From Paenibacillus pinisoli (lineage in GTDB: Bacteria > Bacillota > Bacilli > Paenibacillales > Paenibacillaceae), in contig NZ_QXQB01000004.1 of assembly GCF_003605435.1 (NCBI RefSeq), forward strand, positions 558,001-622,000: 64,000 bases of DNA. The letters run 5' to 3'. Position 1 is the stretch's first letter, and each line of letters begins with the position of its first letter. Shown in pieces: positions 17,154 through 26,520 of this stretch. The translations under genes were made by a program, and so were the position numbers. The notes under the pieces were generated by a model. It saw only the letters and a program-made list of their open reading frames with translations. It had not been told where the DNA came from and ran no database searches.

Positions 17154-19528
17154 TCGAGCCGCGTTCGCGCGCTCGCAAAGCGGCGAATTGGTTCAAATCC
17201 CGCCATGCCCTTCGGCTGAAGCGGGAAGGTTTTGCCACTTGGTTTGCCGGCATGATCTTAATGCTGTTCAGCTCTGTATCCATATCTCTGGCAGTACTTG
17301 GCATGCCGACAGGACTTGGCGTATGGGTCGACATCATTCTATTTGTGGCGGCAAATGCGCTCCTCATGCTGCTGCTCGGGTTTATCGTATCGTCGCTGCT
17401 GGCTTATCTATATGTGCCGCTTCCCCGCAGGCTGGCGGCATACGTGCTTTATACAGCGGCACAGAGCGCGATTGTCCTTTATTTTACCGAGCTCGGCACA
17501 ATTATTTCTATCTTGTTCGGAGCAGCTTATTCGCTGGCGGGACTGCTCGTCGGACTGCTGTTCGGCTTTGTGCTTGGCTTGAAGCTGCCGCCTGTTGCCA
17601 AAGCTGCTCTGGCCATTGCTTCCGCTGTTCTGATTGCGGCAGTGCCGGCATACTCGGATTGGCCTGCGCCGGCAAGGCAGCCCGAACGCGTCGATGCAGC
17701 CATGCAGGATCGCAATGAGCCTTCCCTTGAACCCGCTCATATCGACGCGGACAATCCGGGCGAGCATGGAGCTTACAGTATAAAGACGTTCAGCTACGGC
17801 AGCGGCAAGGATAAGCATCGCGACCTATTCGGCAAGGATGTCGATGTCGTGACGGATACGATTGACGCATCGGATTATATTATAAGCTGGTCTAAGCTGA
17901 AAACGATGTTTTGGGGCTTCGATCAACATGAGCTTCCGCTCAACGGCCGAGTATGGATGCCGGAGGGCGAGGGGCCGTTTCCGCTTGTCATGATTGTACA
18001 TGGCAATCATTTAATGGAGTATTTTTCAGATGGCGGCTATGCCTATCTGGGCGAGCTGCTGGCGAGCCGCGGCATGATTGCCGTATCGGTGGACGCCAAC
18101 TACATGAATTACTCGGTCTGGTCCAGTCTTCCCAACGACGACATGAAGATAAGGGGATGGCTGCTGCTGAAGCATCTGCAGCAGATCCAGATGATGTCGG
18201 ACAGAGAGGATACTCCGTTTGCGAATAAGGTTGATTGGGAGAAGATCGCTCTAGTTGGCCATTCCCGCGGTGGGCAGGCAGTGGCGATCGCCGCAGATGC
18301 CGACCGTTGGTTTGCAGACGATACAACGCTGGACAGCATCCGCGATGTGGGGATTCAATCTGTCATCGCTATTGCGCCAACAGACAAAAAGGTAGATGAT
18401 CAATCGGCTCAGCTCCGGGATATCAATTATTTCACGATTCAGGGAGCCAAAGACGCCGATGTGAATAATTTCTATGGCGAGCGCCAATACAGCCGTGTGA
18501 CGTTCAGCGGGGAAGCGGACCGCTTCAAGGCCCAGCTGTACCTTGCTCATGCCAATCACAGCCAATTTAATACCGATTGGGGAACGATGGATGAGCGCCT
18601 GCCCGGCGGCTTGTTTCTGAACAGGGAAGACCTCATGAATCCGGAGGATCAGCGCCAGGTGGCAAAGGTGTTTGTTTCCGCGTTCCTCGAGGCGACCTTG
18701 CATGAGCGGGTTGAATACAAAGCGTTGTTTCAGGATTACCGCTCGGGCCTTCAGTGGCTGCCGCAAACGGAATATGTGAGCCGGTACGAGAGCGCTGATT
18801 TCGTAAGGATCGTCCATTTTGACGCCTACAACCGGCTGCTCAGCCAAACCGCATATGAAGGGATGGTTGCTGGAGAGAAGGAGAAGCCTAAGGACCGTGA
18901 CGGCAATACAAAAGGCACGTCAGGCATGTCTCTTCAATGGGAAGAGCCGGGCGCCGTCTACGAGCTGGAGCTGTCCGCTGCCGCAGCGAGCGAGCTGGAG
19001 AAAGTGGAGGAAGGCAGCTTGGTGTTCTCCTTGCTGAATCTGGAATGGGATTTAGTAACAGAGGAATCCGAAAGCGATGAACAGCCCTCAGACGCGGGGG
19101 ACGAGGCATCGAACCACAATGACGATCCCGCTAATTCAGCCGAGGGTGCTGAAGTGCCGCCGCTTCCGCCTCTGCCTAGCATTGAGATTGTACTGACGAC
19201 CGATTCAGGCGAAGAGCTGTCGGTTGAGCTTGAACAATTCATGAGTGTGCCTGAGCCCGCATACACATCATTTTTGAAGATGGGCTTCCTGGAAGAGAGA
19301 ATTAAAAACAACAAGTACCGAAATCCGGTCGAAGCCGTCTATCAAACGTTTATTATTCCGATCGAGCTATTTGGCCCGGCGGAAGGCGAGACGGATGAGG
19401 AGGCCGAGCCGCTAGCTCCGCAAGACATTAGCGGAATTCAGTTCCGCTTTCAAAGCGAACGGGGCAAAGTCATGCTCGACGATATCGGATTTTTGCCTAA
19501 AGGAGGTTCATATGTCGAATATCGATAA
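17141..19528 (+). CDS. Membrane-anchored alpha/beta hydrolase
   Basis: A 795-residue protein with about six hydrophobic helices in the first 180 residues (for example FAGMILMLFSSVSISLAVL and LLMLLLGFIVSSLLAYLYV), then a large alpha/beta hydrolase domain. Visible elements are the oxyanion region PFPLVMIVHGNH, the strand MIAVSVDANYMNYS and the nucleophile elbow LVGHSRGGQAVAI. The last ~170 residues include an acidic, Pro-rich linker near 640-680 and a beta-rich tail. Substrate is unknown; the fold suggests an esterase or lipase acting outside the membrane. It overlaps both neighbours, implying translational coupling. Confidence 0.8.
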   Translation: MERIIEPRSRARKAANWFKSRHALRLKREGFATWFAGMILMLFSSVSISLAVLGMPTGLGVWVDIILFVAANALLMLLLGFIVSSLLAYLYVPLPRRLAAYVLYTAAQSAIVLYFTELGTIISILFGAAYSLAGLLVGLLFGFVLGLKLPPVAKAALAIASAVLIAAVPAYSDWPAPARQPERVDAAMQDRNEPSLEPAHIDADNPGEHGAYSIKTFSYGSGKDKHRDLFGKDVDVVTDTIDASDYIISWSKLKTMFWGFDQHELPLNGRVWMPEGEGPFPLVMIVHGNHLMEYFSDGGYAYLGELLASRGMIAVSVDANYMNYSVWSSLPNDDMKIRGWLLLKHLQQIQMMSDREDTPFANKVDWEKIALVGHSRGGQAVAIAADADRWFADDTTLDSIRDVGIQSVIAIAPTDKKVDDQSAQLRDINYFTIQGAKDADVNNFYGERQYSRVTFSGEADRFKAQLYLAHANHSQFNTDWGTMDERLPGGLFLNREDLMNPEDQRQVAKVFVSAFLEATLHERVEYKALFQDYRSGLQWLPQTEYVSRYESADFVRIVHFDAYNRLLSQTAYEGMVAGEKEKPKDRDGNTKGTSGMSLQWEEPGAVYELELSAAAASELEKVEEGSLVFSLLNLEWDLVTEESESDEQPSDAGDEASNHNDDPANSAEGAEVPPLPPLPSIEIVLTTDSGEELSVELEQFMSVPEPAYTSFLKMGFLEERIKNNKYRNPVEAVYQTFIIPIELFGPAEGETDEEAEPLAPQDISGIQFRFQSERGKVMLDDIGFLPKGGSYVEYR

Positions 19529-21833
19529 TGAACGGATAGATGAACAAGCTCGCGTAGATCGCCTGACGGGATTGATTCGCGATCGAATAAATGGTTTAAG
19601 GGAACGCACTGGCGGGATACGGGGAGAGATCGTCAATATTCGGCGCGATTTCTGGGACGATGTAACGGTGAACTTCGAGGACTCCGCCGAAACAGCGGAA
19701 ACCTATGCCAGCATGAAGCAGCAAGCCGAACTGCTGTCGGAGCGGGAGAGAAGCCACCGTCATATGACCGAGCAACTCTCCACACTGGAACGACTAAAAA
19801 ACACGCCTTACTTTGGCCGCATTGATCTCATCGATGAGGCTGATTCTGGCGCGAAGCCAGACGTCATTTATTTGGGGGTCGGATCGCTGCTGGATGATTC
19901 CGGCGAGGAATACCTGATCTACGACTGGCGGGCGCCGGTATCCAGCGTATACTACGATTACGGTCCGGGACCGGTCTCGTATGAGACACCTGCGGGAACG
20001 GTACACGGCGAGATGACGCTGAAGCGGCAATATATCATTCGCGACGGAAAAATCCGGAGCATGTTCGATACAGGCGTGACGATTGGCGACGAGCTGTTGC
20101 AGGAAGTGCTGGGCAAAGGTTCCGATGCGGCGATGAAATCTATTGTCGCTACCATACAGCAGGAGCAAAATGCCATTATCCGCAACGAGCGAGCCAGACT
20201 GCTGATCGTGCAGGGCGCGGCGGGAAGCGGGAAGACTTCGGCGGCTCTGCAGCGCGTTGCTTACTTGCTCTATCGATATAGAGGCGTGCTGACAGCGGAT
20301 CAAATTGTTCTGTTCTCCCCCAATCCCATGTTCAACAGCTATGTATCGACAGTATTGCCGGAGCTGGGCGAGCAGAACATGAATCAGACGACGTATCAGC
20401 AATATTTGGAGCATCGGATCGGCAAGGATTTTGCGGTTGAGGATCCATTCACCCAGATGGAATATTCGCTGACCGCAATGGATGATCCGGATTATGCCGC
20501 ACGTCTGAACGGTATAGCGCTTAAGTCGAAAGCGGGCTATATGGAGCTTATGGACCGGTATGTCGAGCAACTGGGTGAATCCGGACTTCGCTTCAAGTCG
20601 ATTGTGTTCCGGGGAGAGAAGCTCATAAGCGGCAAAACGATCGAAGAGAAATTTTATGGGCTGGACCGTTCCGTCTCGATTCCGAACCGTCTCCGTTCGC
20701 TGATCAGATGGCTGCTGAAGGAATTGACGGAGCTTGCGAAGCTGGAGCAAAAGAAAAAATGGGTAGATGAAGCCATTGAGCTGCTCGATAATGAAAGCTA
20801 TGCGCAGGCTTATGAAGAACTGAGCAAAAAAAATAAATTCAGCGAGCATTCCTATAATGACTTCGATTCGGAACGGGGATATTTGGCAGCAAAGGTCGTG
20901 CAGGAGAAGTTCAAAAAGCTGCGCCGCCGTGTGAAGCAAGGGGCATTCCTCGATGTTCCGGCTATCTATAAGGCGTTATACCGCCCTAATGCGGCTGTTG
21001 TGAAGGGATATGAGAGTAACTCCAGTGAATGGAGGCGAATTAGCGAAATTACGCTCGATAAGCTTGAAGAGGGAGTTATGCCCTACGAGGATGCGACGCC
21101 TTATGCTTATTTGAAAGAAAAGCTGGAAGGCTTCCATACGCATACGACAGTCAGGCATCTGTTCATCGACGAAGCGCAGGACTATTCGGAGTTTCAATAC
21201 CAGTACTTAAAACGATTGTTCCCGAACAGCAAATTTACGCTGCTGGGTGACTTCAATCAATCGATATTCGCCCATTCCGGCACTGGCGAGATATTCCATT
21301 CGCTTAGCTCCTTGTTCGAGGCGGGCGAGACAGAGCGTATCACGCTGTACCGCAGCTACCGGTCAACCAGGCAGATCGTGGAGTTTGCAAGCCGGATTAT
21401 CGATGGCGGCGAGCGAATTGAGCCGTTCAACCGCAATGGGGCAGAACCGACGCTGACGCAAGCGGCTTCCCGTAAGGAACTGCCGGCTGCCATTGCCGAG
21501 CGGCTGCGCATGATGGAGAAGGCGGGATACGAATCGGTAGCCGTCATATGCAAGACTGCCGAGGAAGCCAAGGCAATCAGTGAGCAATTGGCGCCGATCT
21601 ATCCGGGATTGAGGCTGATTGAGAAAGAAACGGTAACCTTCGAGAAGGGGAATGTCATCATTCCTTCCTATTTGGCGAAGGGCGTAGAATTCGACGGCGT
21701 TATTATCAGCGATGCGTCAGAGGGCGCTTATTCCCGCGAGGAAGAGAGAAAGCTGTTCTACACCGCGTGTACCCGCGCGATGCATGAGCTTCATCTGTGC
21801 TATTATGGGCAGCTGACTCCGTTCCTCCAGTAG
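19512..21833 (+). CDS. helD: HelD-type RNA polymerase recycling motor (UvrD-like helicase)
   Basis: A 773-residue superfamily 1 ATPase. HelD removes stalled RNA polymerase from nucleic acids and in some species confers rifampicin tolerance. Features: a charged N-terminal coiled-coil (RERTGGIRGEIVNIRRDFWD), Walker A IVQGAAGSGKTSAALQRVAYLLY, the DEXX-like LFIDEAQDYSEFQYQYL, motif III TLLGDFNQSIFAH, motif IV YRSYRSTRQI and a C-terminal FYTACTRAMHELHL. The length matches B. subtilis HelD. GGAGG at 19502 supports the ATG, and the gene overlaps the upstream hydrolase by 17 bases. Confidence 0.92.
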   Translation: MSNIDNERIDEQARVDRLTGLIRDRINGLRERTGGIRGEIVNIRRDFWDDVTVNFEDSAETAETYASMKQQAELLSERERSHRHMTEQLSTLERLKNTPYFGRIDLIDEADSGAKPDVIYLGVGSLLDDSGEEYLIYDWRAPVSSVYYDYGPGPVSYETPAGTVHGEMTLKRQYIIRDGKIRSMFDTGVTIGDELLQEVLGKGSDAAMKSIVATIQQEQNAIIRNERARLLIVQGAAGSGKTSAALQRVAYLLYRYRGVLTADQIVLFSPNPMFNSYVSTVLPELGEQNMNQTTYQQYLEHRIGKDFAVEDPFTQMEYSLTAMDDPDYAARLNGIALKSKAGYMELMDRYVEQLGESGLRFKSIVFRGEKLISGKTIEEKFYGLDRSVSIPNRLRSLIRWLLKELTELAKLEQKKKWVDEAIELLDNESYAQAYEELSKKNKFSEHSYNDFDSERGYLAAKVVQEKFKKLRRRVKQGAFLDVPAIYKALYRPNAAVVKGYESNSSEWRRISEITLDKLEEGVMPYEDATPYAYLKEKLEGFHTHTTVRHLFIDEAQDYSEFQYQYLKRLFPNSKFTLLGDFNQSIFAHSGTGEIFHSLSSLFEAGETERITLYRSYRSTRQIVEFASRIIDGGERIEPFNRNGAEPTLTQAASRKELPAAIAERLRMMEKAGYESVAVICKTAEEAKAISEQLAPIYPGLRLIEKETVTFEKGNVIIPSYLAKGVEFDGVIISDASEGAYSREEERKLFYTACTRAMHELHLCYYGQLTPFLQ

Positions 21834-21842
21834 CGGGGATGC

Positions 21843-22739
21843 TTATTTGCGGATTGAAGGCCATATATGATGAACCTCAACTCCAAGCTCCGAGGCGATC
21901 AGCTCTGCTGTAAGCCTCTGGGGCTTTTCGATTTTTCCGTTTCTAAGCTTCGATATGGTCTGCAGGGAGATGCCGGTCGCCGATGCGAGCTGCCCTGCCG
22001 ACATGTCACGCTTGGCCATCCATATCTTAAGCTTTGTGGCGGAATCGACAATCTGCTCATCGGCAGGATGAAAATCCCATACGACAAAAGCGAGCTCGCG
22101 GCAATTGCCATAACCGTCCAGCACGGGACAATAAGTAAGCTCCAGCTCCAGCTCGACCCCGCCTAATTTGCTTGTATGGATCGTAACGTTCTGCTCCTTG
22201 TGCAAGCGGGAGGTTTCCTGAAGAAGCTCCAACATTCGCGGACGCTCATTTTCGGCAATGAATTGAAGGAGGGTCTCATCCTCCATCGTGGAGTCGGGCT
22301 CGAACATGTGCGGGCCTAAATTGTCGCGCAGAAAACGGATATGCAGATGCTTGTCGACGATGCCGCTTATGAGCACCTTGCCCCTCTCCGGCTGACGGTC
22401 TATCCACTTGTATGCCGTCAAATCCTCAAAGATGAGAAAAGCCCGAGTCCAAGCGTCATCCGGCTGTGCGGGAAGCGGAATTTGTTCAATTCTTACTGCC
22501 AGCTCGCTCCTGCGCTTGGTCCGCATCTTGATTTCGCGCTTTACGATTCGTTTGCTCAGGTCGATGCGGTATTGGCTTCTCAAGTATTGGCTCTTCGTCG
22601 CGAGAATATGGGCAAGTGAATATCCCGACAGATTCATGAATGCTTCATTGGCATCTTCTATTCGAACGATTCCGTCATATTCCTTCATGATGAGCATCGG
22701 CTGATTCAATAAATGAAACAGGTGTTGGTGAACGGACAA
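21843..22739 (-). CDS. PAS-domain transcriptional regulator with C-terminal HTH (XRE type)
   Basis: A 298-residue protein. The N-terminal ~110 residues read as a PAS domain (EDANEAFMNLSGYSLAHIL, FLIFEDLTAYK), a second PAS-like part spans about 120-220 (RFLRDNLGPHMF to ELAFVVWDFH), and the last 65 residues form an XRE helix-turn-helix (KRDMSAGQLASATGISLQTISKLRNG). PAS before an XRE domain suggests a ligand- or redox-sensing regulator, with signal and target unknown. The start is TTG 22739 with GAGGGGGG just upstream. It converges with helD, ten bases from its stop. Confidence 0.8.
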   Translation of the reverse strand: MSVHQHLFHLLNQPMLIMKEYDGIVRIEDANEAFMNLSGYSLAHILATKSQYLRSQYRIDLSKRIVKREIKMRTKRRSELAVRIEQIPLPAQPDDAWTRAFLIFEDLTAYKWIDRQPERGKVLISGIVDKHLHIRFLRDNLGPHMFEPDSTMEDETLLQFIAENERPRMLELLQETSRLHKEQNVTIHTSKLGGVELELELTYCPVLDGYGNCRELAFVVWDFHPADEQIVDSATKLKIWMAKRDMSAGQLASATGISLQTISKLRNGKIEKPQRLTAELIASELGVEVHHIWPSIRK

Positions 22740-23049
22740 ATATAACCCCCCTCTAATTACCAGATTCTCGTATATAATTGAACTAAAGTATAGGTTAACG
22801 CTTAATGGTTCACAAGAAGGGCGCAGGCAGCTCGAACGATAAGGTAAAAATAGGTTTAATTATTTAAACTTCAGCGACCAAATGGAGCCTACGAATAGCA
22901 TGTGGGGTCTTGGATAGTCTTAATCCCTTATAACGGGACTACAGACAGCTTTATTCTGCTCACATTTCCAGCTAATATTAATTTCGAGCCGCTAAGCAGC
23001 GATGTCGCAATACCAGACAAGCATTGCATACAACAGGGAGGAACATCGG
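22740..23049. other. AT-richer intergenic region between the PAS regulator and the zinc-finger gene
   Basis: A divergent intergenic stretch of 310 bp. It contains the ribosome-binding site of the PAS regulator, a perfect inverted repeat GTTTAA-TTAT-TTAAAC at 22854-22869 that could be an operator, and the ribosome-binding site GGGAGG of the next gene at 23036-23041. An open frame extends the next gene upstream to ATG 23002, but no ribosome-binding site supports that start. No RNA gene was recognised. Confidence 0.4.
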
Positions 23050-23274
23050 GTGAATAGCTGCAGCATTGAGGGATGCATAAAACCGGTGAAAGCGAAGGGG
23101 CTTTGCGCCATGCATCATCAACGGATGTTAAGACACGGGGATCCTAACATGGTTAGGCCTCGCCGTGTGAAGAAATCTATCGAATGTAAGTGGGTCAATT
23201 GCGATGAAGAAGCCGTTTCGAAAGGATACTGTTCGAAACACTACTACATCCAACGGGTAATGAATATGGTGTAA
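23050..23274 (+). CDS. Small protein with two C-x4-C-x9-C-x2-H zinc-finger modules
   Basis: A 74-residue basic protein starting at GTG 23050 behind GGGAGG. It consists of two copies of one module: CSIEGCIKPVKAKGLCAMH and CKWVNCDEEAVSKGYCSKH, each C-x4-C-x9-C-x2-H, followed in the first by the QRMLRHGDP stretch. The same kind of module occurs in phage and bacterial proteins next to HNH nucleases, so nucleic-acid binding is likely, but no nuclease core is present here. The local sequence is more AT-rich than its neighbours, which hints at acquisition. Function not known. Confidence 0.65.
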   Translation: MNSCSIEGCIKPVKAKGLCAMHHQRMLRHGDPNMVRPRRVKKSIECKWVNCDEEAVSKGYCSKHYYIQRVMNMV

Positions 23275-23301
23275 AGTAAAGATTTCATTAAAATTACGTC
23301 G

Positions 23302-23338
23302 AAAAGTGAGGTATTGTGACATATACCTTCTCTTTTTG
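23302..23338 (+). terminator. Probable terminator after the zinc-finger gene
   Basis: AAAGTGAGGTAT and ATACCTTCTCTTT can form an imperfect stem followed by a run of T residues, about 30 bases after the stop at 23274. Confidence 0.55.
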
Positions 23339-23427
23339 GTTATATTTTATGAAAACAGACTATTCTCTTTTCACGGCAGCATGTATAATGAGCGTAAATC
23401 CTTTTTCCGGCGGAGGTGAAGCTGCGC

Positions 23428-25335
23428 ATGGCAGAAGCGACACTTGCAGGCTTGTCCGAACAAGACGTTTATTTGTTCAACCAAGGCTCGTCTTATCACA
23501 GCTATCGGTTTATGGGAGCGCATCTGACCGAAAGGGAGGGCGTATCCGGCGTCAGGTTTGCGGTATGGGCTCCGAATGCCAGTGAGGTCCGCGTTATCGG
23601 CGGCTTTAACGGCTGGGAGGGCAGCGGTCACTGCATGGGCCAGATCGGTACGACAGGCGTGTATACACTGTTCATTCCTCATCTGAAGGAAGGAGAGCTG
23701 TACAAATACGAATTGGTGACGCAAGAGGGCGTGCCCCTCAGGAAAGCCGATCCGTACGCCTTTCTCACGGAGCTTCGTCCGGGAACGGCATCGATCGTGA
23801 CTGATCTGCAAAGTTACAGATGGAACGACAGTGCTTGGCTGCAGGATAAGAAGCGCCATACGCCATATTCAAGGCCGCTTCTCATCTATGAAGCCCATGC
23901 GGGCTCGTGGAAGATTAAAGGGAAAGAACATTTTTATACATACGAGGAATTGGCTGCTGAGCTGGTTCCCTATGTCTCGGGGCTGGGCTATACGCATATT
24001 GAGCTGATGCCGCTCTCCGAGCATCCTCTCGACCAATCCTGGGGCTATCAGATTACGGGCTTCTACAGCGCAACAAGCCGCTATGGAAAGCCTAAGGGCT
24101 TGATGAGCTTTGTGGATGCCTGTCACCGGCACGGTCTTGGCGTTATTCTGGACTTTGTGCCCGGGCACTTCTGCAAGGATGATCACGGACTGCGGCTGTT
24201 CGACGGGACGCCTCTCTATGAAGGCTATGATGCGAATCGGGCAGAGCTCCCGTTATGGGGCACGCTTGCCTTCGACTTCTCGCGCTGTGAGGTCGTCAGC
24301 TTCATGATCTCAAGCGCTCTCTACTGGATGGACCTTTACCACATCGACGGCCTGCGCGTTGACGCAGTCGCCAATATGCTGAATTTGCATATGGATAAGC
24401 CGCCTCACATGCACACCTACAACGAACTTGGCGGAAGAGACAACTTAGATGCTCTTCGCTTCCTCAAACGATTGAATGAAGTTGTGTTTCACTACTACCC
24501 CGACGCACTGATGCTTGCGGAAGACTCCTCCGCATGGCCTGCTGTGACTTCCCCGACGTATAAAGGGGGACTCGGCTTCAATTTCAAATGGAATATGGGC
24601 TGGATGAATGACATGCTCCGCTATATGTCGCTCCATCCCGATGAACGGCCGCATCATCATCATCTGATTACATTCTCCTTATGTTACGCTTTTTCCGAAA
24701 ATTATGTATTGCCGCTGTCGCATGATGAAGTAGTTCACGGCAAGCGCTCGCTTCTGAACAAGATGCCGGGGAGCTATGAAGAGAAATTCGCCCAACTTCG
24801 GCTTTTTTATGGCTATTGGATGACTCATCCCGGCAAAAAACTACTCTTTATGGGAGGTGAATGGGGACAATTCGACGAGTGGAAGGACGGCGATATGCTG
24901 GACTGGATGCTGCTCGGATATGAGAGCCATAGTTCTATGCTTGATTATGTACGGGCGCTTAATCACGAATACCGCTCCCTGCCTTCTCTATGGGAGAGAG
25001 ATGCGGAGCCGGAAGGATTCCAGTGGATAGATGTTCATAATGCGCAGCAATCCGTCATATCCTTTATCCGTCGCGGACGATCAAGCTTCTCTGTCGTCAT
25101 AGCCAATTTCTCGGGTCGCGATTATGGCGACTACCGGGTCGGCGTGCCCGAGCCGGGGGATTACGGGCTTCGCATTCATAGCGGGGGCTTTGGATTCGGC
25201 GCCGCTGCTTTGGGGCAGCCAGACCGCTATGTCGCGGAGAATACCAGCTGGCATGGCCAAGATCAGAGCATCTCGATTCATCTTCCCCCTTTTACGTTCA
25301 TGCTGCTTGCACCTTGCAAGGGGGACACATTTTAA
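23428..25335 (+). CDS. glgB: 1,4-alpha-glucan branching enzyme
   Basis: GlgB transfers glucan segments to make alpha-1,6 branches in glycogen (GH13). The 635-residue protein has an N-terminal CBM48-like part (GVRFAVWAPNASEVRVIGGFNGW). The GH13 motifs follow: ILDFVPGHF, GLRVDAVANM (nucleophile Asp), MLAEDS (acid Glu) and LSHDEVVHGK. ATG 23428 lies nine bases after GGAGGTG; a GTG at 23416 overlaps that site. A TATAAT at 23394-23399 probably belongs to the operon promoter. First gene of glgBCDA plus the GH15 gene. Confidence 0.95.
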   Translation: MAEATLAGLSEQDVYLFNQGSSYHSYRFMGAHLTEREGVSGVRFAVWAPNASEVRVIGGFNGWEGSGHCMGQIGTTGVYTLFIPHLKEGELYKYELVTQEGVPLRKADPYAFLTELRPGTASIVTDLQSYRWNDSAWLQDKKRHTPYSRPLLIYEAHAGSWKIKGKEHFYTYEELAAELVPYVSGLGYTHIELMPLSEHPLDQSWGYQITGFYSATSRYGKPKGLMSFVDACHRHGLGVILDFVPGHFCKDDHGLRLFDGTPLYEGYDANRAELPLWGTLAFDFSRCEVVSFMISSALYWMDLYHIDGLRVDAVANMLNLHMDKPPHMHTYNELGGRDNLDALRFLKRLNEVVFHYYPDALMLAEDSSAWPAVTSPTYKGGLGFNFKWNMGWMNDMLRYMSLHPDERPHHHHLITFSLCYAFSENYVLPLSHDEVVHGKRSLLNKMPGSYEEKFAQLRLFYGYWMTHPGKKLLFMGGEWGQFDEWKDGDMLDWMLLGYESHSSMLDYVRALNHEYRSLPSLWERDAEPEGFQWIDVHNAQQSVISFIRRGRSSFSVVIANFSGRDYGDYRVGVPEPGDYGLRIHSGGFGFGAAALGQPDRYVAENTSWHGQDQSISIHLPPFTFMLLAPCKGDTF

Positions 25336-25353
25336 CCAAAGGAGTTGGTGTCC

Positions 25354-26520
25354 ATGGGCCGTAAGGAAATGATCGCTATGCTGCTTGCAGGAGGCGAAGG
25401 TAAGAGGTTGGGCGTGCTGACCAAAGATTTGGCCAAGCCTGCCGTCTATTTTGGCGGCAAATACCGTATTATCGATTTTACGCTCAGCAATTGCGCCCAT
25501 TCAGGCATTGACACCGTCGGGGTGCTTACCCAATACCAGCCCCTGGAGCTGAACCGCTATCTCGGCATTGGCAGTCCGTGGGGGCTTGACCGCAGAGACG
25601 GCGGCATGACGATTCTGCCCCCTTACATGAAACAGAGGGGCGGGGTGTGGTATAAAGGCACAGCCAACGCCATCTACCAGAATATGTCCTTTATCGAGAG
25701 ATACAACCCGGAGTATGTGCTTGTCATATCAGGCGATCACATCTACAAGATGGATTACGAGCTGATGCTTCAGCATCACAAGCGGTGCGAAGCGGATGTC
25801 ACGATAGCGGGAATCGCGGTGGATTGGAAGGAAGCCAGCCGGTTCGGCGTGATGCATGTGGATGACGAAGACCGCATTACGGCTTTCGAAGAGAAGCCCA
25901 AGCATCCCACGAGCAATATCGCATCCATGGGCGTCTATATTTTCTCCTGGAAGGCGCTGCAAAAATATTTGATCTACGATGAAGCGAGCCGCAGCTCTAG
26001 CCACGACTTCGGCAAGGATGTCATTCCGGCGATGATGCGGGACGGGCTGCGACTGCATTGTTATTCCTTCAAGGGGTACTGGAAGGATGTCGGGACGATC
26101 GAATCGCTTTGGGAAGCCAATATGGACCTGATCGCCGACGAGCCTCAACTATGCCTTTATGATCCGAAGTGGCGAATCTACTCCGTCAGTCCGAACATGC
26201 CTGCCCAATTAACGACTAATACCGCGCAGGTGACGTCTTCATTCGTTACGGAGGGCTGCATCCTGGAGGGGACGGTCGATCGTTCGGTGCTGTTCTTCGG
26301 CGTGCATGCCGAGAGAGAGAGCTATATATCGGAGTCGGTCATCATGCCGAATGTCCGCATCGGGGAAGGGGCGCGGATTCACAGGGCCATCATCGGCGAA
26401 GGAGCCGTCATTCAAGCCGGCGTGACAATTGGCGATCCGGCTGACGATGCGATCACGGTCGTTGCGGTCGATCAGTATGTTGCGGTCGATCATGAATTGC
26501 TGGAGGTGGAGCCGACATGA
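25354..26520 (+). CDS. glgC: Glucose-1-phosphate adenylyltransferase, catalytic subunit
   Basis: GlgC makes ADP-glucose, the glycogen precursor. The 388-residue protein has the nucleotide-binding signature [30 protein letters not shown], seen as separate parts [11 protein letters not shown] and [15 protein letters not shown]. It continues with the metal-site region [14 protein letters not shown] and the glucose-1-P motif [11 protein letters not shown], then a left-handed beta-helix C-terminus. ATG 25354 is nine bases after AAAGGAG, and the upstream in-frame TTG/GTG codons are less well placed. The stop overlaps glgD by four bases (ATGA). Confidence 0.95.
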   Translation: MGRKEMIAMLLAGGEGKRLGVLTKDLAKPAVYFGGKYRIIDFTLSNCAHSGIDTVGVLTQYQPLELNRYLGIGSPWGLDRRDGGMTILPPYMKQRGGVWYKGTANAIYQNMSFIERYNPEYVLVISGDHIYKMDYELMLQHHKRCEADVTIAGIAVDWKEASRFGVMHVDDEDRITAFEEKPKHPTSNIASMGVYIFSWKALQKYLIYDEASRSSSHDFGKDVIPAMMRDGLRLHCYSFKGYWKDVGTIESLWEANMDLIADEPQLCLYDPKWRIYSVSPNMPAQLTTNTAQVTSSFVTEGCILEGTVDRSVLFFGVHAERESYISESVIMPNVRIGEGARIHRAIIGEGAVIQAGVTIGDPADDAITVVAVDQYVAVDHELLEVEPT

